NCBI GenBank assembly: GCA_019239815.1
Contig: JAFAZL010000536.1
Span: forward strand, 1 to 5,440
DNA: 5,440 nt
Reading direction: 5' to 3'
From: Acidobacteriota bacterium
GTDB taxonomy: Bacteria; Acidobacteriota; Terriglobia; Acidoferrales; UBA7541
The position numbers and the translations under genes were made by a program. Positions 1 through 5,440 of the stretch are shown here, piece after piece (within the stretch, counting starts at the first letter, position 1; every line of letters starts with the position of its first letter). The notes under the pieces were generated by a model. That model had not been told where the DNA came from. It made no database searches and saw only the letters and a list, made by a program, of their open reading frames with translations.

Positions 1-748
1 TCGAGCAATGTCTCAATTTTTCGAAAAGCTGGAAGCCGAGTCGAAAGGGAAGAACCCGCCTCAATTTCTTTCGGACCATCCAAATCCAGGGAATCGCGTC
101 GAGCGGGTGAATGAGGAGATCGACAAGCTTGGTGGGGTGCCGCCGAACGCCAAGAGAGATTCGCCCGATTTCGAGGCGATCAAGCGCGAGGTCCTGGCGC
201 TGCCGGTTCCAGCGAAGGCTGCGGCGGTGGCTGCGGGCAATCCTGGCCAGCCGCCTCCACCACCTTCGACGCATTTTGCTGACTACAAGGGGGCTGCGTT
301 CACACTAAGTTACCCTGACAACTGGGGCGTGTCGGAGAGTGATGGCGGCGCGGCGTTCGCACCGAAGAACGGAGTGGTGCAGGGAAACGACGGGCAGGGT
401 GCGCTGGCTTACGGAGTCATCGTCAATACGCGTGCGGAGCAGGTGGATGCCGGCGATTCGACTGCGTTAACAAACGCGACGCAACGGCTGATCGACGACC
501 TCAGGAAGAACAATCCCAATTTGAAGGTCGTGCAACGAGGGTCCAGTGTGCGTTTGAACGGGCAGCCCGGACTCTCCACGTATTTGAGCAACGACTCGCC
601 CGTCGGTGGACAAGAGACGGACTGGCTTATTACGGTGGCGCAGCCGAAAGGGTTGATGTCGTTTTTGTGCGTTGCTCCCCAGGCGAAGTACAGCGACTAC
701 GACAAAACGTTCAGTGCGATTCTGGATTCGGTTCGTTTGCCGAAGTAA
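1..748 (+). CDS. M48-family metallopeptidase, C-terminal part (5' end outside window)
   Basis: This is the C-terminal part of a probable zinc metallopeptidase of family M48. The frame is open from base 2 (codons for Arg-Ala precede the Met codon at 8) to the TAA at 746-748, so the Met at 8 is very likely internal. Numbered from that Met, residues 3-37 (QFFEKLEAE, then SDHPNPGNRVERVNEEI) match the end of M48 domains, where a Phe-Phe-x-x-Leu helix is followed by a conserved His-Pro...Arg segment (His24, Arg30). The catalytic HExxH and any signal peptide or membrane segment must lie upstream. Residues 66-88 form an Ala/Pro-rich linker with five consecutive prolines. Residues 90-245 look like a PsbP/Mog1-type alpha/beta domain: FTLSYPDNW near the start, and a closing Tyr-x-x-Phe-x-x-Ile-Leu-x-Ser-Val-Arg helix. 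M48 proteins often act in envelope protein quality control, but the substrate here is unknown. The M48 assignment is fairly firm; the PsbP-like fold is inferred by pattern only. Confidence 0.8.
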   Translation, partial: RAMSQFFEKLEAESKGKNPPQFLSDHPNPGNRVERVNEEIDKLGGVPPNAKRDSPDFEAIKREVLALPVPAKAAAVAAGNPGQPPPPPSTHFADYKGAAFTLSYPDNWGVSESDGGAAFAPKNGVVQGNDGQGALAYGVIVNTRAEQVDAGDSTALTNATQRLIDDLRKNNPNLKVVQRGSSVRLNGQPGLSTYLSNDSPVGGQETDWLITVAQPKGLMSFLCVAPQAKYSDYDKTFSAILDSVRLPK

Positions 749-757
749 GCCGTCGTG

Positions 758-2455
758 TCATCCTTCGACTAACACGCCCGTATTTCTGAGCGAAACCTTG
801 CTATGGAGTTCCGCGGCTCGGGCGAGCGCATCTTGAATGCTCGGGCAAATGTTCCGCACGCCAATGTGGCGTTCGAATTCCGCTTGTTTTATGAGCTGCG
901 CAGGTTGTTCGCGAGCACCGCACAAGAGTAAGGCTCTGCCGGAAGCGTGAATTTGGTCCGCGAGATCGCGAATTGCGCCCAGGCCAGTCGCATCGATCGC
1001 GGTCATATTTCTCAGTCGCAGGACGACGATGGGTGGCAATTGCGATAGATCGTCAAGGATGTCGGCGAATTTGTCGGTGGAACCAAACAAAAACGGTCCG
1101 TGCACTCGAAAAACGGCGACGTATTCCGGAATGTCCTTGCCCTGCAGGATATGTCTCTGACTATCTTCCACGTAGCCACGAGTCACCCTTGCGACAGTTG
1201 TCGTGCGCGAGACTTTTCGAATATAGGTCAGGGCGGCGAGCACCATGCCTACTTCGACGGCGAACGTTAGGTCGGCAACTACCGTCAGCGTAAGCGTAAG
1301 AATCCAGACAGTGATGTCGGCCGCAGTGAGTTTCAAGATTTCGGGTATTTCGTGCCACTCGCCCATGTTGTAAGCGACCATCATGAGGATCGCGGCGAGC
1401 GCGGCGAGGGGGACGTTTTTTACCAGAGGCGCCGCGAAGAGCACAATCGCCAATAGAGTCAGAGCGTGGATCATCCCGGCGACCGGGGTTTTTGCACCGG
1501 AGCGCACGTTCGTCGCCGTGCGGGCGATCGCTCCAGTGGCGGGAAGCCCGCCAAAGAGCGGCGAGACAATGTTAGCGATGCCTTGCGCCATGAGTTCGAC
1601 GTTCGGATTGTGCTTGTCCTTGCTCATCCGGTCAGAAACGACCGCGGACATAAGCGACTCGATCGCCCCGAGCATCGCAACGGTGAACGCGGGAGAGAGT
1701 AGCTGGCGCAGCGTGTCGTAGTGCAGCGTCGGTATGGCAAATGTCGGAAGGCCGCTGGGGATTCCACCGAATCGCGTCCCGATCGTTTCAACCGGCAAGT
1801 GAAGAAGGGTAACGGCGATGGTCGCGCCGAACGTGACGATAATCGCCCCTGGAATACGCTTCGCGTACTTCAGGCAGAGGATCATGATCACCATGGAAGT
1901 AAGTGCGAGCACCGTTGCGGGCAACGAAATCGTGTGCCACGCTTGCCCATAGGCGCGCATGCGGTGAAAGAAATCGCCGGGTACGCGGTCCATCTTGAGT
2001 CCAAAGAAATCGCGGATCTGCGTGCTGGCGATCAGGATGGCAATGCCGTTGGTGAAGCCGATGATGACAGGGCGCGGAAAATACTTTACGGCCGAACCCA
2101 TGCCCGTTATCCCGAGAATCAAAAGGAGAACGCCGGCCATCATCGTGATGGTGAAAAGGCCCTCGAGCCCAAATTTGGCGATGATGCCGGAAACAACCAC
2201 TACGAAAGCGCCCGTTGGCCCGCCGATCTGTGTTTTCGAACCGCCGAGGGCCGAAATCAGGAAGCCGGTGACAATCGCGCAATACAGTCCGGCCTGCGGA
2301 GTGACTCCGGAAGCGATCGCAAACGCCATGGCGAGCGGAAGCGCGACCATGCCGACGGTTACACCGGCAATCAAGTCGCTCAGAAATTTATGGCGATCGT
2401 AGTCGCGCAGAAGTAGGACGGACTTAGGGAGCCAAGGAGTTAGCGTGGATGTCAT
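758..2455 (-). CDS. SulP (SLC26-like) family inorganic anion transporter with STAS domain
   Basis: This 565-residue inner-membrane transporter carries anions such as sulfate, bicarbonate or C4-dicarboxylates; the sequence does not decide which. Its length is normal for SulP proteins (E. coli DauA is about 560). Residues 24-42 give the family's first membrane segment (DLIAGVTVGMVALPLAMAF). Residues 71-85 hold the substrate-site motif around IGGPTGAF. Residues 261-328 give the signature block with Glu266 in AIES, then Asp275, NVELMAQGIANI, FGG and the Ala-Arg-Thr-Ala-Thr-Asn-Val-Arg run. Hydrophobic segments continue to about residue 412. A cytoplasmic STAS domain follows (about 440-555), with the loop AIDATGLGAI at 486-495; Thr490 sits where SpoIIAA-type proteins carry their phosphorylatable Ser. 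The ATG at 2455 fits the usual short cytoplasmic N-terminus, but I see no Shine-Dalgarno sequence before it. The gene lies about 110 bp beyond a hairpin that probably ends the gcv transcript. Family is near certain; substrate is open. Confidence 0.95.
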   Translation of the reverse strand: MTSTLTPWLPKSVLLLRDYDRHKFLSDLIAGVTVGMVALPLAMAFAIASGVTPQAGLYCAIVTGFLISALGGSKTQIGGPTGAFVVVVSGIIAKFGLEGLFTITMMAGVLLLILGITGMGSAVKYFPRPVIIGFTNGIAILIASTQIRDFFGLKMDRVPGDFFHRMRAYGQAWHTISLPATVLALTSMVIMILCLKYAKRIPGAIIVTFGATIAVTLLHLPVETIGTRFGGIPSGLPTFAIPTLHYDTLRQLLSPAFTVAMLGAIESLMSAVVSDRMSKDKHNPNVELMAQGIANIVSPLFGGLPATGAIARTATNVRSGAKTPVAGMIHALTLLAIVLFAAPLVKNVPLAALAAILMMVAYNMGEWHEIPEILKLTAADITVWILTLTLTVVADLTFAVEVGMVLAALTYIRKVSRTTTVARVTRGYVEDSQRHILQGKDIPEYVAVFRVHGPFLFGSTDKFADILDDLSQLPPIVVLRLRNMTAIDATGLGAIRDLADQIHASGRALLLCGAREQPAQLIKQAEFERHIGVRNICPSIQDALARAAELHSKVSLRNTGVLVEG

Positions 2456-2567
2456 TTGAAAAATCTGAGAGCTGCTCTGTATAGAAATTATCAGGTTCGA
2501 GCGAAACTTAGCGCACGGTCGATAACCGGTGTGCTCTCATTTGCAGCAGTACCGGCGAATCAAAGAA
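2456..2567 (-). promoter_or_regulatory. Presumed promoter and 5' leader of the SulP gene
   Basis: This is the only non-coding DNA between the putative gcv terminator and the SulP start codon, so a promoter for the transporter should lie here if the terminator works. On the minus strand, GATAAT (2492 down to 2487) is one mismatch from a sigma-70 -10 box and would give a leader of roughly 25 nt. The region about 17 bp upstream (TGCGCT) does not resemble a -35 box. No operator-like dyad stands out beyond an isolated ACCGGT palindrome at 2525-2530. The location is inferred from gene layout, and the specific box is weak. Confidence 0.3.
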
Positions 2568-2599
2568 GAAAGGGCGCCCGAAATCGCGGGCGCCCTTTC
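2568..2599 (-). terminator. Rho-independent terminator-like hairpin downstream of gcvPB
   Basis: A perfect 13-bp inverted repeat pairs 2568-2580 (GAAAGGGCGCCCG) with 2587-2599 (CGGGCGCCCTTTC) around a 6-nt loop. Read on the minus strand, the stem ends in CCCTTTC and runs on into TTCTTTG, a pyrimidine/U-rich tail. On the plus strand the stem is followed by GTACGAAG, which is a poor tail. It therefore most likely terminates the minus-strand gcv transcript, whose last stop codon is about 100 bp upstream. It separates gcvPB from the SulP gene on the same strand. The U-tract is interrupted by C residues, so termination could be incomplete. Confidence 0.75.
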
Positions 2600-2697
2600 G
2601 TACGAAGCTGCGTCCAGGCCTTTAGTTATCGTCGGCATCGCGGCCGCTGAAGGACGTGCGCTTGCTCTTTCGGAGCGGCTTGCAGTCCGTTTGGAGC

Positions 2698-4266
2698 TCA
2701 GGCAGTCGGAGTGACTGGTGCTGGTTCGCGGTGTTTGGCTTCGGCGACTTCCACTTTTTTCTGCGCGCTAGTCTTGTCGGGCCGCGAAGGATCCCAGCGC
2801 AAAATTGGATTACGCGCGGCGCCGACTTCGTCGAGGCGGCGGACGCGTGTTGTATGCGGGGCGGTTTTTACGAGGTTGGCGTCGGTCGCGGCTTCATGAG
2901 CGATCGATTTCATGGCATCGATGAAGAGATCGCACTCTTCTTTTGATTCGGATTCCGTGGGCTCGATCATCAGTGCGCCGGGGACGATGAGCGGGAACGC
3001 AGTCGTGTACGGGTGGAAGCCGTAGTCGATGAGCCGCTTAGCGATATCCATCGTGTTCACGCCGTTGCGCTTTTGAATCGCGTCGCTGAAAACGACTTCG
3101 TGCATCGAGGGCAGGGAATAGGGCAGGTCGAACGCGCCCTCCAGGTGCTTGCGGATGTAGTTGGCGTTAAGGACTGCGTCTTCGGTGGCCTGACGGATAT
3201 CTGGGCCGTAGGCGAGGATGTAGGCGAGCGCGCGGACGAGCACGCCGAAATTTCCGGAGAAGGCTTTTACTTTGCCGATCGATTGCGGGCGGACGTGTTC
3301 GAGCGCGAGGTGGCCGTTCTTTTCGACGAGAATCGGCGTCGGGCGAAACGGTTCGAGAATTTTCTTCATCGCCACCGGGCCGGCGCCTGGTCCACCACCA
3401 CCGTGCGGAGTGGAAAATGTTTTGTGCAGATTCAGGTGCATCACGTCAACACCGAGGTCGCCGGGGCGCGCGACGCCTGCGAGCGCGTTCATGTTGGCGC
3501 CGTCCATGTAAAGCAATGCGCCCTTGGCATGCAGGATCTCGGCGATTTCGGGGATGCGTTCTTCGAAGATGCCGAGCGTCGAAGGATTCGTGATCATCAG
3601 CGCGGCAACGTCTTCGGTCACGAGTTCGCGGAGTTTATCGACGTCGATCTGGCCGTGCGATTCGGACTTGATGTTCTCGACGTCGTAGCCGGCGATGACA
3701 GCGGTGGCGGGGTTGGTCCCGTGCGCGGAATCCGGCACCAGCACCTTCTTGCGCGGGTTGCCCTGCTTCTCGAGATAGGCGCGGATCAGCAGCAAGCCGG
3801 TAAGCTCACCCTGAGCGCCTGCCGCGGGCTGTAACGTGATCGAGTCCATGCCTGTGATTTCGAGCAGACAGTTCTCGAGAAGCTGGAGAATTTTGAGGCA
3901 GCCCTGCGATAGCTCTTGCGGCTGAGCTGGATGCTCGGTGGCAATACCGTCGAGGCGCGCGACAAATTCGTTAACGCGCGGGTTGTACTTCATCGTGCAG
4001 GAACCGAGCGGATACATGCCGAGATCTATCGCGTAGTTCCAGGTCGAGAGGCGTGTGAAATGGCGAATGACTTCGATTTCGCTGACTTCAGGAAAGTCTT
4101 TCACGCCATCACTGCGATGGTTTAAGCCGAGGGCCTTTGCGGGGTCCGCGGCGGGAACGTCGAGCGGCGGCAATTCGAATGCGCGTTTGCCGGGCGAGGA
4201 TTTTTCGAAAATCAGTCCTTCGTTCTGATTTGTGTGCCGCGTCGCTTTTTTGATCTTGTGACTCAC
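2698..4266 (-). CDS. gcvPB: Glycine dehydrogenase (decarboxylating) subunit 2, P-protein beta chain
   Basis: This encodes the PLP-bearing chain of the cytoplasmic P-protein of the glycine cleavage system. With GcvPA it decarboxylates glycine and loads the aminomethyl group onto lipoyl-GcvH. The 522 residues from the GTG at 4266 include, in order: LIFEKSSPGKRAF (18-30), GMYPLGSCTMKYNP (83-96), PDSAHGTNPA (178-187), MDGANMNALAG (254-264), and the cofactor site HLNLHKTFSTPHGGGGPG (277-294), with Lys282 as the expected PLP-binding lysine. GTG was chosen because TAAGGA lies 4 nt upstream and the family's N-terminal sequence begins just after it. An ATG at 4392 in the same frame would add 42 residues, overlap gcvPA by 89 bp and add sequence that looks non-homologous. 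The last roughly 27 residues are a Lys/Glu/Ala/Pro-rich tail beyond the family's usual end near NPILRW. The gene follows gcvPA by 37 bp, so they are surely co-transcribed. Confidence 0.97.
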   Translation of the reverse strand: MSHKIKKATRHTNQNEGLIFEKSSPGKRAFELPPLDVPAADPAKALGLNHRSDGVKDFPEVSEIEVIRHFTRLSTWNYAIDLGMYPLGSCTMKYNPRVNEFVARLDGIATEHPAQPQELSQGCLKILQLLENCLLEITGMDSITLQPAAGAQGELTGLLLIRAYLEKQGNPRKKVLVPDSAHGTNPATAVIAGYDVENIKSESHGQIDVDKLRELVTEDVAALMITNPSTLGIFEERIPEIAEILHAKGALLYMDGANMNALAGVARPGDLGVDVMHLNLHKTFSTPHGGGGPGAGPVAMKKILEPFRPTPILVEKNGHLALEHVRPQSIGKVKAFSGNFGVLVRALAYILAYGPDIRQATEDAVLNANYIRKHLEGAFDLPYSLPSMHEVVFSDAIQKRNGVNTMDIAKRLIDYGFHPYTTAFPLIVPGALMIEPTESESKEECDLFIDAMKSIAHEAATDANLVKTAPHTTRVRRLDEVGAARNPILRWDPSRPDKTSAQKKVEVAEAKHREPAPVTPTA

Positions 4267-4270
4267 TGTG

Positions 4271-4276
4271 TCCTTA
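4271..4276 (-). promoter_or_regulatory. Ribosome binding site deciding the gcvPB start
   Basis: On the minus strand the sequence reads TAAGGA, then CACA, then the GTG at 4266-4264. TAAGGA matches the 5' portion of the Shine-Dalgarno consensus. It sits in the 37-bp gcvPA-gcvPB spacer, supporting the GTG over the upstream in-frame ATG. The spacing is on the short side. Confidence 0.6.
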
Positions 4277-4303
4277 GTCGTGCGTGTCTGGATCGCTGAA
4301 GTC

Positions 4304-5440
4304 CTATTGAATCGGCTGTTCCAGTGCCTTTGCGATACTTTTGGCAAAACGTTCGATATCGCCGCGAGTCGTGGTCTCTGTGACACATACAAGCGCGTGT
4401 TTCGTTAGTTCCGGATACGCCGTGCCCAACGGCAAAGGGCCGACGATTTTGTCCTTCAGGAGTTCGTGGTTGACCATGCGAGCAGATCTCGGAAGTTCGA
4501 TCGTGAACTCGTTGAAGAATGGCGCGGTGAAAGTGCGCTTCACGCCGGGAATCTTCGTCAGCAAGTCCAGGGCGAATTGCGCCTTCGAAAGATTCTGATG
4601 CGCCATCTCGCGCAAACCTTCTTTACCCAGCAACGTCAGATGAACGGTTGCCGCGAGCGCGCATAGAGCTTGATTCGTGCAGATATTCGAGGTCGCTTTT
4701 TCGCGCCGAATATGCTGTTCGCGCGTGGCGAGTGTGAGTACGAAACCGCGGCGTCCTTCGGTGTCGATGGTTTGGCCGGTGAGGCGCCCCGGCATTTGCC
4801 GGACGAATTTGTCGCGCGATGCGAGGATTCCGACGAACGGCCCGCCGTAACTGGGAGCAAGCCCAAAGCTCTGCCCCTCCATCGCGACGATGTCCGCTTC
4901 TGCTGGCGGCTTCACGAGCCCGAGCGAGACGCCTTCCGTGATCGACGTGACCAGCAGCGCTCCAGCGCTGTGAACGACATCGGCCAATGCCGGGATCGGC
5001 TCAATCGCACCGAAGAAATTCGGCGACTGCACGACGATCGCTCCGACGTCACCCTTCAGCATCGACTTCAAAATGCTCTGATCGACTGTCCCGTCGGAGC
5101 CGTAAGGAATCTCTTCGACGTGCAGTCCGGAATTCTTCGCGTAAGTCTTCAGCACATCGCGATACTCCGGATGCAGCGTCCGCGCTACGAGCACGCGCGT
5201 TCGTCCAGTGATACGCTCCGCCATCAAGACCGCTTCCGTCGTCGCCGTCGATCCATCCCACATCGAAGCGTTCGCGACCTGCTGGCCCGTCAACTGACAC
5301 ATCAATGTCTGAAATTCAAAAATCGCTTGCAGCGTGCCTTGTGTGATTTCCGCTTGGTACGGAGTGTATGAGGTAAGAAATTCGCCGCGCTGAATGATCG
5401 CGTCGGTCACCACTGACCGTAGGTGGTTGTAAACCCCCGC
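4304..5440 (-). CDS. gcvPA: Glycine dehydrogenase (decarboxylating) subunit 1, P-protein alpha chain (N-terminus outside window)
   Basis: This encodes the alpha chain of the two-subunit P-protein, partner of GcvPB in glycine decarboxylation. It shares the fold of the beta chain but lacks the PLP lysine; in this family the active site forms with the beta chain. The frame is open to the window edge: the codons at 5440-5414 read AGVYNHLRS, matching the conserved stretch before the family's VDAIISRGEF region, so the GTG at 5413 is not the start. Of the 378 visible residues, 25-44 (YTPYQAEITQGTLQAIFEFQ), 62-66 (DGSTA), about 189-204 (GQSFGLAPSYGGPFVG) and 246-257 (REKATSNICTNQ) are hallmark blocks. 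Full-length proteins run to about 445-450 residues, so roughly 70 are missing. The stop is the TAG at 4306-4304. gcvT and gcvH are expected upstream, beyond the right edge; any glycine riboswitch would also be there, not in this window. Confidence 0.97.
   Translation of the reverse strand, partial: AGVYNHLRSVVTDAIIQRGEFLTSYTPYQAEITQGTLQAIFEFQTLMCQLTGQQVANASMWDGSTATTEAVLMAERITGRTRVLVARTLHPEYRDVLKTYAKNSGLHVEEIPYGSDGTVDQSILKSMLKGDVGAIVVQSPNFFGAIEPIPALADVVHSAGALLVTSITEGVSLGLVKPPAEADIVAMEGQSFGLAPSYGGPFVGILASRDKFVRQMPGRLTGQTIDTEGRRGFVLTLATREQHIRREKATSNICTNQALCALAATVHLTLLGKEGLREMAHQNLSKAQFALDLLTKIPGVKRTFTAPFFNEFTIELPRSARMVNHELLKDKIVGPLPLGTAYPELTKHALVCVTETTTRGDIERFAKSIAKALEQPIQ

Noticed and set aside
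1721..2416. 231-codon open frame on the plus strand, antisense to the SulP gene
   Set aside because: The translation is a highly charged, low-complexity mix of Arg, Asp, Gly, Asn and Glu, which is what the antisense of hydrophobic membrane segments produces. No independent start signal is seen.
2525..2555. ACCGGT palindrome and a distant ACCGG forming a 5-bp stem upstream of the SulP gene
   Set aside because: The stem is too short and its loop of about 20 nt too long to be a credible structure or operator without other copies.
2456..2714. Short plus-strand open frames (64 and 61 codons) in the gap between the SulP gene and gcvPB
   Set aside because: They run through the terminator hairpin and its arms. 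They have Arg/Ala-rich translations, no convincing ribosome site and no recognisable family.
2622..2757. Alternative minus-strand frame continuing past the gcvPB stop, ending at a TAA near 2622-2624
   Set aside because: I considered whether the gcvPB stop reflects a frameshift. The out-of-frame translation is basic and shows no match to GcvPB, whose conserved region has already ended well upstream.
3013..3834. 273-codon open frame on the plus strand, antisense to gcvPB
   Set aside because: It lies wholly inside a strongly conserved gcvPB gene. Its translation is rich in Val, Asp, Arg and Gly without recognisable motifs, as expected for an antisense shadow in GC-rich DNA.
4267..4303. Possible riboswitch or attenuator in the gcvPA-gcvPB spacer
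   Set aside because: Thirty-seven bases are too few for a glycine riboswitch, which would precede the first gene of the operon; only a ribosome binding site is visible.
4670..5371. 233-codon open frame on the plus strand, antisense to gcvPA
   Set aside because: It is fully covered by conserved gcvPA coding sequence. The translation is Arg-rich with no family resemblance.

Overview
The window looks like ordinary chromosomal DNA from a GC-rich bacterium, most likely an Acidobacteriota member. That placement is inferred from recognition, not a database search. It rests on the style of the M48 peptidase C-terminus (a Pro-rich linker followed by a PsbP/Mog1-like domain), the split glycine dehydrogenase and the overall base composition. 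Coding density is high: four protein genes, two of them cut by the window edges, occupy almost everything. I see no tRNA, rRNA, CRISPR array, insertion sequence, prophage or origin.

Layout. Positions 1-748 (+) hold the C-terminal part of a secreted or membrane-associated M48-type metallopeptidase; its catalytic domain lies to the left of the window. Positions 758-2455 (-) encode a complete SulP/SLC26-type anion transporter with a cytoplasmic STAS domain. It is tail to tail with the peptidase gene, with only 9 bp between the stop codons. The 242-bp gap at 2456-2697 holds the 5' side of the transporter gene and a strong GC-rich hairpin (2568-2599) whose U-rich side faces the minus strand. Positions 2698-4266 (-) encode gcvPB, and 4304-5440 (-) encode gcvPA, whose first roughly 70 codons lie beyond the right edge.

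How the genes work together. GcvPA and GcvPB are the two chains of the P-protein of the glycine cleavage system. This PLP enzyme decarboxylates glycine and passes the aminomethyl group to the lipoyl arm of GcvH. The genes run gcvPA then gcvPB on the minus strand with a 37-bp spacer, as expected for the distal end of a gcvT-gcvH-gcvPA-gcvPB operon. The operon probably ends at the hairpin, so the SulP gene, although on the same strand, is probably a separate transcription unit. Nothing ties the transporter or the peptidase functionally to glycine metabolism.

I looked for an undescribed system on both strands and found none. The long opposite-strand reading frames inside the SulP and gcv genes are best explained as GC-rich shadow frames. 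The points worth a second look are modest: the domain fusion in the peptidase, the gcvPB start and tail, the hairpin, and the terminator-less convergent junction.
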